A stretch of DNA of 64,000 nt from Melastoma dodecandrum. Its lineage: Eukaryota > Streptophyta > Magnoliopsida > Myrtales > Melastomataceae. The DNA lies in assembly GCA_029817715.1 (NCBI GenBank), contig JARUPY010000189.1:620001-684000 (forward strand), given 5' to 3'. Both the position numbers and the translations under genes were made by a program. Below, piece after piece: positions 45,600 to 58,262 of this stretch. The first letter of the stretch is position 1, and every line of letters starts with the position of its first letter. The notes under the pieces are model-generated. The model saw nothing but the letters and a program-made list of their open reading frames with translations. It was not told the origin of the DNA and searched no databases.

Positions 45600-47765
45600 C
45601 TGTTGGAAGTGGGGCGGAGGACTTAGGTTGGTTCATGTCCGAATTCACATGGTTTGTCCATCCGGTCTTTCTTTAATAATATCGAGTTTTGTTGGCTACG
45701 AGGGATCGTTTTGAAACTGCATTTTAAAAATGCATTCCTTCAACGTTAAAATCGTATTTAATTAAATTAAACTCTAATAATATCTAGGCATCATTCCAAT
45801 TGGAACACGATAAATAATATCACCTTTTAAAGAAAACAAAGCAAAACAAAACAATTATTCTCGTATATCATGATCGAAGTCGATTCTACCCAGCAATTGC
45901 TTTATATATATATAAAAAACGACTAATTTACTACCGTTTTACCAATTTTTATAACATTAAGCCGAGGTGACCAGAAATTTGGTGGGAGGAGGGGGCGGGG
46001 GGATTTCTATTTTAATATTCAAGTGACGCCCACCTACTCATAAACTGTCTTATATATTCATCCATCCATATTAAAAATTTTCAAAATTGTTTCTAAATGA
46101 AGAAATTTCCAATCCCCATTCCGACTTCGTAATCACGACGTCATCCTAGCCCGGGATACATGACGTCACGCCTATTGTCGCAGTCAGACGTCGGCGACAC
46201 CCTCGTGACTTGTTTTGGCCAGGAGGAGCGGGTGATGTTCGGACAGGAAGGAAGATTTATTTAAGGTGTCTGGGGTCGCGCGTGACGGCCCCTTGTTTGG
46301 TTATTTCCTGGTGGTTTCGTGGCTTTGGGGAGAATACAAAAAGACGAATTGACTTTCACTTTTGCTTTTGGTCAAGTCAAGGACCCGAATGCGACTCCAA
46401 TAATGGGAAAGTTAGTCACTAAGCACCCTGGTTTTCATTGGATGCTTAAATTATCTCAACTATCGTCATTTCTGACTTCTTAATTCACATTTCGAATGAT
46501 GATTCCTGCTGACTTAGACAAAACTTGCATTTAACCCTTAAAAAGTTTGATGTTTTTTTTTTAATAGTAGTAATAATAAATTATTATGTAATTGATTCCC
46601 TTTTATTAATACGCGAACGTAGTCTTTTGGATACGCTTATGATGGGCTGAAGTCAAGTTTATTATATTTGGGCCAGGCCACATGACAAAGCCCAATATTT
46701 TGGACACGAAGTCGGGCCTGGTGGCCCAAATATGACCTGCGTCAACGCCCTTATGGGCCTAGGCCCATGACGGCTCGAGAGTGGGGGGAGGGGAGATGAT
46801 CGTGAATTTGAACAAGAGGGCGCGATCATTAACAGGTTGAAAAATGAGTAGTTTGTCCGACGATGGTCAAGGTTAATTTGTAATGTTTGATTTGATTATG
46901 ACATTGAAACCATTCCATTTGTAAGGTAGGTTGGGATCGAATTTGAGTTAGTCAAGATGGGTTATAGGCATCTGAGTGTAAGCTGCTGCGGATAGGAAGA
47001 GGCCAAGGAGGAGTAAAGGAGGTTCATTGTATGGTCTGGTATTGGGGTTGTCATCCTCCTTTCCATGTCCCGGAAAAAGCGTATATATTATGCCCCTCGG
47101 GGTGCAGGATGCAGAAAACGAGTAACAAAAAGACGCACAAAACCCAGCTCCAATACATCTGAAAAGAATCAGAATCGTCAATCGATCGGAGCGGCATTGC
47201 TAGCTTAACCCTTTCGTAGGACACACGGGCTTTTGTCGAAAGCTTATGACTGTTCCTCGGACCATGAAATTGATCGCCTTGTCAATGCGATTGCGAGGGC
47301 ATTGGTTTTTCTTTCAAAGTGAGTGTGCACGGCGGACCATGGATTTGCGTCAACTTCATGGGTTTCGATTGCAAAGAAACAAAAAGTGCTAGTTTGGGCA
47401 GCAGCTCCTCTTATCTCTGAACGCTATTACATTTCATGGACAATGGACAGAAAACCATTAGGATAGAGTTTGTCCTTTTTCTCTTCCTTCAAATTATCAT
47501 GGCAGGGAAATATAAAACGAGAAGGCTTATCCGAAGCTCGTCAATTACTAGACGTTGATCATGATGTTATCACGTCCTCTGCATAGCGATACAAGATGTA
47601 ACATCGAACCTTAGATTCTCCAGCGACATTGCGTCGAATATATAATGACTTGGTATTAACTCTGGCTGCTGGGAAACACCGGAATGCAATGCCTCCAACT
47701 GTTTTTTTGGTGTAAATCCGGCATCCTTGTTGGCCTTCAATGACGAGGAGACCATATATCGAGGA
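45600..47765. other. Intergenic, nothing recognised
   Basis: AT-rich DNA with scattered short frames. A minus-strand frame at 46948-47181 has a hydrophobic start but begins with TTG and has no recognised domain. The region ends at the LTR start at 47766. Confidence 0.4.
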
Positions 47766-48308
47766 TGTTAGAATTTTACTTTTTTATTATTTTATTTTTT
47801 TTTATATAAAAATTCTGTTGGGCTATAATCAATTACTGGTTTAAGTTTTCGAAAACCGGGCTGTGTTACAATATACGAGACAATGCATGATAGCTCGTTC
47901 AGTTCGAGTGATCTTTTATTTGAGTTTTTGCGACATCTCGGTTTGTTATTGATGTGGGCTAGACGACATTCGGTGTAGGCCCGATGTGTTGCTGTAAACC
48001 CAATATGGAAGGACCCGTCACACCTTATATTAATAAGTGTTAGGTCCCTCTCCTACTTGCCCTAACCCTAATAGTGGTACTCCATCGGCCTTCGGCAAGT
48101 CAGGGAGATGAAGACTCAGATCACTGACTTTGCCTTGCATTTTGCAGATCTCGTCGGGCAACGGTTCTGGAATAGAGATTGCGCTAAAGGCTTGATAATC
48201 GGGTTATTATAGAGGTATGTTAGCGCTAGGTATGTGACTCTGTCTTCCGCACTTTCGTGTCCTAAATTCAATTTCGGTGATCCTGGTTTGAATGAAATTA
48301 CCTTACTT
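47766..48308 (+). mobile_element. 5' LTR of a large non-coding LTR element
   Basis: Starts TGTTAGAATTTTA and matches 55712-56254 closely (shared GGGCTATAATCAATTACTGG, CATCTCGGTTT, CTCGTCGGGCAACGGTTCTG) with scattered substitutions. It is followed by the PBS at 48311-48322. The exact 3' edge is uncertain by a few bases. Confidence 0.88.
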
Positions 48309-48310
48309 GT

Positions 48311-48322
48311 GGTATCAGAGCT
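48311..48322 (+). promoter_or_regulatory. Primer-binding site of the large element
   Basis: TGGTATCAGAGC, plant initiator-methionine tRNA type, a few bases after the 5' LTR. Confidence 0.85.
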
Positions 48323-49949
48323 TCCGTATTTCGATTTAGGATCGAATACTTATATCTGCACCGTTAGTTCCCCAAACCATGGCGAATTGTCGTTTATTTC
48401 TATTTTGTGATTTTCTAGTGTCTCGTTTGTGATCGAGGCTAGGGCTGGGGAATTGGCGTAGTGATAGGATCACTATTAATTCTGGATTATGAATAGTGAT
48501 TGTAATTGCGCTTTTGTTTGATCGAGTCGGTGTTATGGTCCCTAGAAATTTGAGGCCTTATTGATTCTTATTCTACTTTGTTGTTACGCAAGCAAGGCAT
48601 GAGATATGAATTTTTATTATTAAAAGATTTAATACAAGAAATCCCTTCTCTTTAGTATTTTTAGACTATTTTGTCATAATGCATTAAGGAAGGGATAATT
48701 GGTTTATTGAGGTAGAGGAAATCAAAATCATAAAAATCTCCTTATGGTTTTGTTGTTGTTACGAATGAGTTTCATGGGTGAATATCTCACTAGATTGGTC
48801 CTTATAAAATAAAATAAAATTATCTTGTGGTTAAAATGGTATCTTATAATCCAGACTAATGCCACTTTTAAATAATCTCAATTCCTGACGATAAGAATAA
48901 AAGAGGCGAAATGATTTGATGGGACACTGGAGAGAAGGGAGACATGAAATTGTCTCTGTTGGGACGGTTTTGATGATGAACCGGACCCTCTGTACTACAG
49001 AAGGTCGAACATTCTATTCTACAGAAGCTTCTATTATTAAGGACTTCTTGTAAGAATTATTTTTGTAATTAAATGATTAGTTATCAATTATTTAATTACG
49101 AAATATGCTTAATTTGATTAAGATATTTATCTGATCAAATTACCACGATTTGGTTTCCAAATAATCATATTGGAGATAATATTTCTTATAGAAGGAAATA
49201 AGATCTCTATTTATGGAAAGGTTCTACTAGTTGGTCTACAGGCTTCTGTAAGCTCTTACGACCTCTATATGACCGTTATTTGGATACCTATCATCACCAC
49301 CTGTCTAGATACCTCTCACGTGTGTTTTTATCAGGATGGAATTGACTTCAAGTCATTTGGAACAAATCAACGATTGTTTCCAACTGTAGAAGGTTATCGA
49401 GCAGAACCTTCTACGATACCTTCTGTTCTGCATTATTTAGGGAAATAATCATATCCCTATGTTATTTTGATATGATCATCTCAATTACTGAATGCATGCA
49501 CGTGTATTTCATTCTGTTTATTATATAAACTAACTTTTAATTTCTTATTTTGCAGATTACGTTTTTATATTTCCCCTTTGTATTTTACTCTTTGAACCGT
49601 GTATATAAATAGCCATGCTCTCTCTCCCATTGTATCAATCAAACAATTCATTTTCTCTTCTCCCATTCTGATCAGAGAGAGCGTGTGCTTCAGCTTTAGT
49701 TCTTTCATTCATTCGAGTTAGTCACACGAGGAGCACTACCGGCGGAAGTTGCATCGTTGGTGAAGCCTTTTGGGAGAGTGACTCGGGGGCTCGAGGGACT
49801 CGACTGGAAGCTGCAGGATACGTTGGCTGGAGGCACGGCTGGAGGTCGTGTGATCAACGTGCAGCGGGTCGGAGAGAAGGGCTGAACCTCAGGAGCACAG
49901 AAGGTGAGGGACTAACCAGCTTCTGTTGTGTAGAGCTCTGTGTGCAGGA

Positions 49950-50235
49950 ACCTCAGGACAAGAGGAAGGTTGTCACCTCAGGACAGGGGGAACGCTGTCA
50001 CCTCAGGACAAGAGGAAGGTTGTCACCTCAGGATAGGAGGAAGGCTGTCACCCCAGAACAGAGGGAACGCTGTTCAACCTCAGGACAGGAGGAAGGCTGT
50101 CACCCCAGAACAGAGGGCACGCTGTTCAACCTTAGGACAGGAGGAAGGCTGTCACCCCAGAACAGAGGGCACGCTGTTCATCCTAGGACAAAGGATACGT
50201 TGTCCACCCTAAGACAAAGGGAACGTTGTCTACTT
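49950..50235 (+). repeat. Minisatellite, unit 25-27 bp, about 11 copies
   Basis: Alternating units of ACCTCAGGACAAGAGGAAGG-type and ACCCCAGAACAGAGGGAACG-type sequence, each ending CTGTC or CTGTTCA. Two unit types alternate in the central part, so a higher-order unit of about 52 bases has been amplified. Two frames stay open through it by chance of the period. Confidence 0.9.
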
Positions 50236-50339
50236 GCGTAGGGTTCGCTACGTACTCGCGTGGGGTACGCCACGAAGTCGTTATCCTTGAGGGATTGCGC
50301 ATTTGCTACCTTGTTAGTCACGTTAACGCGTGCAACCTC

Positions 50340-51125
50340 CTGTAGTGCAGAATCTTCGGATCTGTACAACTCTCTGTAGTACAGAACCCTACGGGTCTGT
50401 GCATACCTTTTCCTTATCACTTTTGCTACAGAACCTCACGGTCTGTTCAGTAGAAGGTCGACTCCCCTTGGTACAGAATCTTTTAGATCTGTACTTCTCA
50501 ACTTAGTCATTTTCCTATACAGAACCTTCTGTTGTGGATTGACATACTTGGTACAGAACCTTACGGTCTGTGCTATACCTTCTGTGATACAGAATCCTTG
50601 GATCTGTTCTATAGAAGGTTGACGCTTACAGTACAGAATCTCTTGATCTGTGCTATAGAAGGTTAACACGTCCGACACAGAACCTTCTGGTCAGTATTGT
50701 GCCTTACCTTCTTCGACACAGAACCTTCGGTCTGTGTTGTGCCTAAGTCTCTTCGACACAGAACCCTCTGGTCTGTGTTGTGCCTAAGCTTCTTCGACAC
50801 GGAACCTTCTAGTCTGTGTTGTGCCTAAGCTTCTTCAACACAGAACCTTCTGGTCTGTGTTGTGCCTTACCTTCTTCGACACAGAACCTTCTGGTATGTG
50901 TTGTGCCTTACCTTCTTCGACACAGAACCTTCTGGTCTGTGTTGTGCCTTACCTTCTTCGACACAGAACCCTCTGGTCTGTGTTGTGCCTTACGATACAG
51001 AACCTTCTGGTCTGTATTGAGCCTTAGTCACTATAGTACAGAACCTTAGTGTTTGTGCTACATAACGAGCCTCTACGGCACAGAACCTTCTGGTCTGTGT
51101 TCTGCCACTCAAGCCTCTATTGAAC
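50340..51125 (+). repeat. Minisatellite, unit about 43 bp, CAGAACCTTCTGGTCTGTG core
   Basis: Many copies of (G/T)ACACAGAACCTTCTGGTCTG followed by TGTTGTGCCT(T/A)A and CTTCTTC. The right half (50690-51000) is nearly uniform; the left part is more diverged. Each unit holds a near-palindrome CAGAACCTTCTGGTCTG that could form hairpins in RNA. Confidence 0.9.
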
Positions 51126-54100
51126 AGAACCTTTGGATCTGATTTCAGTTGCAATCATTTGTGTAATTTGTACAGTGATACATTTGAAAGGAAACCATCC
51201 AGTATTTTGGGTGAAGAGTGGAGTAGGCAATTTGCCGAACCACTATAAAAATACTTGTGTCCAATCAGACAAATTGCGAACACACTTGAATGTTCTGTTG
51301 TACAGAAACCTATCTACGGTTCTGTTTAACAGAAGCTTTCTTCCGCTGCGGGGTAAAACGAAAAAGGGTTGAAATCCAAAATTTTGTGATTAACACTAAT
51401 TCACCCCCCTCTTAGTGTAACAGTCTCCTCGAGAGAACTTTCTCGGTTGCTGGGGTAGCTCTCCTCTCTGCCTTATTGTCAATCCTCTTGATGTCCCCAA
51501 AGATTCAGTTTTCAAACATAGGCTGCCGACCTTCCTTACTCTCATCTAATTAGTACTTCACGAGTGAGCATCCAATTAGTGACTTCACGAGTGAAAAACT
51601 GTTCTATTTTTCAAACTAATTGTCTTCATCTTCATCTCCTTCTCCACTTGATTTTTGCTCATGGCGTACTCCGGTTTCAATCTCTCCTTTAATTCTCCAC
51701 CCTCCCAACCATGACAATATCTATCTACAAGTTTTGGCAGCCAGTATTGACGACCTTGTGTCAAGCTTTCTCCTTTTGAGCTATTCGTTAAGTTGGGATT
51801 TCTAGTTGTGCACTTAGTCGATTTTGGGAACTGGGGTTGATAGACGAATGGATGAGTCGTTTAGCTTTCGAGATAGGTTGTTGTTGTTGATTGACTATCG
51901 TGTGATCAATGTCGAGAAGAAAGGTAATTCTTGTTTTAGGCTCGAGGTCAAGGAGTTCGATAAGTGGATTGCTGAGTTCGAATTCGAAGAGGACGGGATT
52001 TCATCTCTAGGATGGTCACCGTAGGGGAAAATTTGAATCTCACCGGATCAACTTTCAATGCTTGGGATGGAGGATGTGGACCTTGGACCTTGTTCTAATT
52101 CATTGATGGCATGCAAATGCTTTCTTGAAGTATTGTGGTTGCTTTTGTCTCCTATGAGATCTCACTTATGTTCAAATCGACCCTCCGTTCGGGTATTGTT
52201 TTGTATCGGGACGAATTTGTCAAAGTGAATATTGACGAGTTGTTGCCTCCGTGGCTATTTCCATAATTTGTTCCGTTCTGAATCCCAAAACCATCATTCT
52301 TAGTCTTTTCGTGCTTTGCTTATTTTTGATCCCCTCCGCATCGCAAGTCTAAATCACTAAGATTGAAGCTTTGGCGCACCTTGCCATGTGTTTGGGGTTG
52401 CATTCTAAAGAATTGAAGAGATGGGCCCAGGATCTAGATTATATAGGAATTTCGTTTTCTCAAAAGAAAATAAATGAATTAAATTTTGGTGTTATGTTCT
52501 AGCCAAATGATATCTTCTCCCTGAGTTGTCTCTAAGCTCAAATATCTTTGCTTCTCGGTTATTGTGGTATTTTTCCTGAGAGAAAAATTTCTTTAATGAG
52601 TGTTATAAAGTTAAGTAGACTAAGTTGTGTTGATAAAATAATCGGTTGTATTGATGAACCTTATTCATGCTTTGGATGTGTCATGTATTTTGCACAATAA
52701 TACTGACTATATGATGAAATATTACTCTCTCTAAGGCGTATAAATATACTTGGATTATTTGAAATATATACATCGAGAGAGTGGATAAGTTACGTACATG
52801 TATGTTTGGTTTTGAGACTGCTGTGAATTTTTATGACCCGTCGGTTTATGTTAGCATACATAAATTATTTTGTATGCATAATTATGTGAGCAAGTGGCTC
52901 GTTTGCAGTGATAGACGAGGCGCTTCAAGGGCACATGCATCAGGGTGAGTTACTTTAGATTTGTACTCTGGTTGTTTGGCTGCCAAAGTGGCTCAGCCAG
53001 AGTGACAGCTGAAGATTTCTTGCAATCGCACGTGTTCTCAACGAGTGAGAAATCTCATATTTGTGCTTTAAGTGCTTTGCCGCCAAAGTGGTTCACTTAA
53101 AGTGACAGGTAAGATTGTCTTAATCTTGTTGAGCATATGTTTGAAGATTTGAGTGTACTGGAGTAGGGACCATTCTGCCCAAAGTGTTTGGTACTTGGTT
53201 TTGGTGCATGTTGAGTGTTTCTAAGGAGGTCGGTTATAACGATCTCTATTTGATGGTCATTAGACTATCGATTGCTCACTATTTATGGATTATTTACAGT
53301 TTCCTTGATTTTGTTTTAAATAACAATGTGAAGGTCTTGAATAAACTAATCTATTATTAATTATGTGACCATGACCTTCATGATTACAACATGTTCTTTG
53401 CTTATGAGTTATATCATAAGGTTTTTATGAGCGTTTCGGAGTTGGAAGATTTCACATGATGATACGAGTGCTTGGTTGTCAAAGTGACTCACTCATTGAG
53501 ATTCGTGAAATTCGTTCGGTTGATATGTTGCACTGATTTAAGTGTATGTAATTTGTTTTGTAAATCTTTTCTAGTATTCAACTGGATTGTTGAGTTAGGA
53601 GGGAAGTTTTGATAAGCATCCTGGTATGCGAAATTTCACATGATGATACAGGTGTTTGGTCGCCAAAACAACTCGCTTGTTGAGATATGTGAAGTCGCTT
53701 ATGTGATGTGTATTGTGATAATTGTGAATACATATGATTTGTGATTATAGTTAGATGACTTTGGCTGCTTGGTTATTAAATTATGTGAAGAGTGATAAGC
53801 ACTCAAATAATGAAGTGTCGCTTGATAGAACTTAGCCAAAGATATGGAGATTTAAATGTGTGTCGCAACAAACTTGTAGGAGCCCTTGATTTCATTGCAT
53901 ACATGAGATCGGTTATGAAAGTTTGTTTCTAAAGTTGATTGAATCTATGGGAGCTTATTTGAAAATATGCATATGATCAAGAACACAAGTGCAAGGGTTT
54001 TCGGTGAAAGTTTTATAAATCTTTTATGTTGTGATTAGAAAATAATGTCATATAATGATTTTTTGTGAGTATTGCTCAATTTTAATTATATGGACTACGT

Positions 54101-55711
54101 TGGTGTAATTTACAAACACTTCTAAATGGGTTATCAAATTTTTAGTAGTTCGAGAAAAATGAGATTGTATATCTCATGTCTAAACAAGTGAAACGAAATG
54201 AATTTCATTCAGCTATTTTACATGAGATGTTTGGATTCTCATTAAGTAAATGACTCAAATCAATATTTGATATTTTCTCAATATGTTTGAGAGCTTGGAG
54301 TCATGTGAAGCTTTGATTAGTGGGAGTTATTGTTAATGGTCATTAAAGCATTGCCCAACATTAAGTTTTCTTGATATTGTGATTGGTTGTTGAGGCTTCT
54401 TGCGTACACCACACCACTCTTATTTATTAAGTTGTCCTTCTTATAAGGATAAATGTTGTTGGTTTTCTTTTTAAGTGTCGTAACTGTTGATGGTGCGGCA
54501 TTGGTTGATTTCTAACTAAGAGGAATACCACGTGAAGCCTAGTTGGCTTTTATTATTATTGTATGCGGTTTATTATTTTGATTTACTAGGTTAGTAGGAG
54601 CCTTGCATTTTTTTTTTTGTTTGATAAATATGATTATTTGGTAGTCATATTGGACACATGCTTTGTACATATGGATTGTCAGATTTGATGATCGTTGATG
54701 ATCTGGTTTATTATATGCACATTGTCAAAAGTCTCGAGATCTAGTGTCTATCTTGAATATGACGGTTACGTCGTTTGTATGTCTTGTATGACACCCATAA
54801 AGGTTGTCGCGAGATTCATATTTTGAGACATACAGAGCAGTAATACTCAGTTTACTTCATCCGGCTTATTGAAAGCATAAAGGTAACGGATGGTTTCTCT
54901 AGTTTCACTGAGGTATAAGGTCATAGAGTGTTTTCTCTGACCTCGATTGAGCATTAATATTACAGAGATGCTTGATAATGTATTTCATCCGGCTTCTTCG
55001 AAGCGTTAAGGTTATGGATGACTACTTCGGTTTCACTAAGTATTCAGGTTTCAGAGGGGGTTTTCTTTGACTTTGTGAAACATTGAGGTTACGGAGGGAG
55101 AAGTTTTCATCTGGCTTCTCTGAAGTATTAAGGTCTCAGATGAGTACTCTGATTTCTTTGAAGTTTAAAGTTTACGGATTGTGCACTCTGACTTCAGAGA
55201 AATGTAAATGTTACAGAGTTGTTTTGACTACTAAAGAAAATCTTAAGACTTGTGCTTGGTCTTGAGTATGACGGTTTTGTCAATATAGTTTGTCTCTTAT
55301 AAAGCTCAATGTAGTTTGCGCGCATGAAGGTTTATGAGACTTATTACAGAGCGGTTCTGCTCTATTGTCTTTCTGGCTCATTATGAGCATAAGGTTACAG
55401 AAAGATGAGGACTGACTAAAAATAATATCATTCAGATCACATTCAGGGATGTTATTTTCGGCTGCACCACCACATTGACCCATTGACGTTAGTGTTGCCG
55501 GTGCTTGTGATCATGGTTGTTTAACACCGTTAAATGCTGTAACAACGACTATGGTTCAGTTTTAGTAGCATTGATGGTCGAGGTTGTTTTTTGAGATGTT
55601 GTCTCGTATATTGTGTTTTTGCTATGACCATATTGTATACAACTAGAGAGTCATTTTCAAAATTAAAATGTTTTAAAAGCTTCGTAATTGATTATAGCCT
55701 TAGTGGGAGAA

Positions 55712-56254
55712 TGTTAGAATTTTATTTTACTCTTTTATTATTTTATTTTGTTTTATAAAAATTCTATTGGGCTATAATCAATTACTGGTTTAAGTTTTCA
55801 AAAACCAGGCTGTGTTACGATATACGAAACAATGCATGATAGCTCGTTCAGTTTGGGTGATCCTTTATTTGAGCTTTTGCGGCATCTCGGTTTATTATTG
55901 ATGTGGGCTGGACGGCATTCGATGTAGACCCGGTGCGTTGACGTAAGCCCGTGATGGAATAACCCGTCACACCTTATATAAACAAGTGCAAAGTCCTCTT
56001 TCTCACTTGCCATAACCCTAATAGTGGTGCACCATCGGCCGTCGGCAAGTCAGGAAGAGGAAGACCCAGATCACTGACTTCACCCTGTATTTTGCAGATC
56101 TCGTCGGGCAACGGTTCTGGAATAGAGATTGCGCTAAAGGCTTGATAATTGGGTTATTATAGAGGTACGTTAGCGCCAGGTATGTGACTCTGTCTTCTGC
56201 ACTTTTATGTCTTAAGTTCGATTATGGTGATCCTGGTTTGGATGAAATTATCTT
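55712..56254 (+). mobile_element. 3' LTR of the large non-coding LTR element
   Basis: Starts TGTTAGAATTTTA after the purine-rich AGTGGGAGAA. It matches the 5' LTR throughout, with substitutions and small indels. The 3' limit is estimated from where similarity with 47766-48308 ends. Confidence 0.88.
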
Positions 56255-57550
56255 GCAAACGATCCTTATCCTTGTCCGGATGTTGCATATGAAGACAACC
56301 AAACAGTTCTAAGGATTGGAACCCAGACAAACCCTGGAATATTTCTTGTAAACCCAATGTTAATTTCGTGTGCCAGAAAGGAAATAAATGAATGACCATT
56401 AAAGAGTTGTAGTAGATAATTTTTCATGATTCTTTGTCTGAAAAGAGCCTGGTGTTGGTGTTGTACTTAGCCCTCTTATATGACATTGAAGATTTTTATT
56501 CGGGTAAATGGAGACAGATGGAAGGACACATCATACATAAAAGGGAGAGCTTGGAGGAGGCAAGAAAACATCAGACAACATGGGATGTTAGGGTCGTTGG
56601 GAGAGGAGGGCAGAAGGGCCAAAAGGGCCGGGGAGCGGAGAGAGCTGACATCCCATGCACCTGGGTGTTTACGTTCTTGGCCTCTAGGCTTGAGCCTAAA
56701 GAAATCGTGCTAGTAGAAAGACAAAATTCGACGCTTGGAGGATGGTTGAAGCTTGACAGTCAAAGGTTGAAGGACGATAGTTGATAGTCAAAGAAGATAA
56801 GTAACTAAGGTCGAATGTTTACAATGGGATTTTGGAGATCAAGTTTGAGCCTTGGAAGTCGAAGTAGCAAGTGAAAGCTCTCCTAAAGGACAAAAGATGC
56901 TCGGCGTTGAGTGATGATCGATTGAAGCTATGTTGGCTCGAAGGCAAACTATGGTCGATGCAGGCAATGATGGCTACAGGGACTAAGGGCAGTTCCTTTT
57001 TCAGGAGCTGTCATAATCGATTTCCTTATTTAGCCACATGTTGTAGCAAATATTAATACGATAGTCTATATAGGACCCCTTGTGTACAAAAGAAAATACC
57101 ACAATCATTTTGAACCTTGAAAGAGATTGTGCTTGTCAATCGTACTTTCACATTCCTCCTCGTCCGTTCACTCTTTGTTCTTTTGTACTTTTGAGGATTT
57201 TCTATCTTAACTCTAATTCACAGTAATGGAAGTAAGTGTTCATTTTCATTTTGTTTTTCCGTGTTTCCTTAGTTCTTTTTTAACCATATTTCTTTTTTGT
57301 TCACATTAATATCGCGACGTTTTTTTTCCCTTAAACACTTAGCCATGCTTTTCGGTTCGTTCGTGAAAGGAATGCGTTGTTACGGGGTTGTCGTGGCATG
57401 GGACAAGGAATGAACGAGCATGGTCAGGTGCATGGCATGGGAGCAAGTCCTTCTACTTTCTTGTCTCGGTGATTGGACTGATGGGAGCTCCTCCTTTTGC
57501 TCTTCTTGTTTGCGACGCTTAGTTACCCTTTAGTCATTGAGTTATCCAAG
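56255..57550. other. Intergenic, nothing recognised
   Basis: Mixed-composition DNA with short frames on both strands. A frame at 56434-56784 shows no recognisable domain. Confidence 0.4.
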
Positions 57551-57589
57551 ACTGATTATGCTTTGCTTCCTTGTAGTTCCTGGCAGGCG

Positions 57590-57850
57590 CAACCATGGAG
57601 AGCGCCTCGTGAGACGAAGGACTTTGATTACCAAGATTCAACCAAGGATATGGTACTGCATGGGCTTAATGGATGGTAAAACTTGTCCGCATGAATCTGT
57701 TTTCTTTGTTGGGTCTCTTACGGCACACGTTCAACCATGCAGTGCAATTTCGCGGCGCAAATGGCTACCTGTGGAGGCAGTTGGTGCTAACGATATGGGA
57801 GATATGATGAAATCTATGAAGCCTTTGTTATTTCCGACTGCGAGATTTGT
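57590..57850 (+). pseudogene. Unidentified coding-like fragment interrupted by a copia element
   Basis: After a splice-acceptor-like CCTGGCAG (about 57578-57586) a frame reads ERLVRRRTLITKIQPRIWYC, then GKTCPHESVFFVGSLTAHVQ and KWLPVEAVGANDMGDMMK, up to PTARF at the copia border. After removal of the element and one TTTGT copy it continues for about nine residues to a stop (about 63200-63230). Composition looks protein-like, but I do not recognise the family and no upstream exon was established. It could be the last exon of a gene killed by the insertion, or chance. Confidence 0.35.
57846..57850. repeat. Left target-site duplication of the decayed copia
   Basis: TTTGT, identical to 63195-63199 after the 3' LTR. 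Confidence 0.88.
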
Positions 57851-58208
57851 TGTGGAAGTGTGCTGCTGAGGGCTTGTGGAACTGTAAGGCCTGGAGTAAG
57901 ATGAAGCCCAAGCCTAGCAGCAGTATAAGACAAAAGAGGTTATGGTTGCTGTTTGCTGTTGCTCTTGGGGAATCACTCACAACACCAACAGACGAGCACC
58001 AATTGATGAAGGGGGATTCTTGTTATTCTGGGATTCGATGTTATACATTCTATAACCGTTTGTTATATATAGAAAAGGCTGTGAGCAGGAATTACAAGTT
58101 CTTAAGAAATAAAAATACAGAGAACTTCTTTTTCTTCCCTTTCCTCTTCCTCGTCTTCTGTTTTCTTCCATGTTCTTGATCGTTGAGTGCAAGGCTTCCT
58201 GGTTTTCA
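57851..58208 (+). mobile_element. 5' LTR (358 bp) of the decayed copia
   Basis: Starts TGTGGAAGTGTGCTGCTG and ends CTGGTTTTCA. It matches 62860-63194 with substitutions and length changes (358 against 335 bases). Confidence 0.9.
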
Positions 58209-58220
58209 TGTTATCAGAGC
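58209..58220 (+). promoter_or_regulatory. Primer-binding site of the decayed copia
   Basis: TGTTATCAGAGC directly after the 5' LTR, one base different from TGGTATCAGAGC. Confidence 0.8.
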
Positions 58221-58262
58221 TTTAGTCACGCGACATTCCTCGATCCTTGTTTCTCTGGAATC

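Larger units (their letters stand above)
48957..51422 (+). mobile_element. Solo LTR (2466 bp) nested in the large element
   Basis: Starts TGTTGGGACGG and ends TAGTGTAACA, flanked by the 5-bp duplication GTCTC (48952-48956 and 51423-51427). No internal PBS, gag or pol follows, so it is best read as an LTR left after recombination. A TATA element TATATAAATAG lies near 49604. The 3' end ATTCACCCCCCTCTTAG resembles the 3' ends of long plant copia LTRs. About 1.1 kb of it is minisatellite (49950-50235 and 50340-51125). Confidence 0.85.
47766..56254 (+). mobile_element. Large non-autonomous LTR retrotransposon (LARD-like), with a nested solo LTR
   Basis: Two direct LTRs of about 543 bases flank 7.4 kb of internal DNA (5.0 kb without the nested solo LTR). 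The PBS is present, and a purine stretch GTGGGAGA precedes the 3' LTR. No gag, protease, integrase or reverse transcriptase motif is seen in any frame of the interior, so it needs proteins from a related element. Interior DNA shows degenerate repeats, e.g. four spaced variants of TTTGG(C/T)(T/C)GCCAAAGTG...CTCA (52975, 53075, 53470, 53655). LTR divergence shows an older insertion than the copia at 10806. No clear target duplication was found. Confidence 0.8.

Noticed and set aside
46948..47181. Minus-strand hydrophobic mini-protein
   Set aside because: It starts with TTG, with no family match and no supporting promoter or splice pattern.
49940..50241. Two overlapping repeat-peptide frames
   Set aside because: They exist only because the minisatellite period keeps frames open; they lie inside a solo LTR.
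50690..51125. CRISPR-like regular repeats
   Set aside because: Units are contiguous without unique spacers, in a plant LTR; it is a minisatellite.
47761..56260. 5-bp target duplication for the large LTR element
   Set aside because: The bases before 47766 (GAGGA) have no match after the 3' LTR near 56250; borders may have been rearranged.
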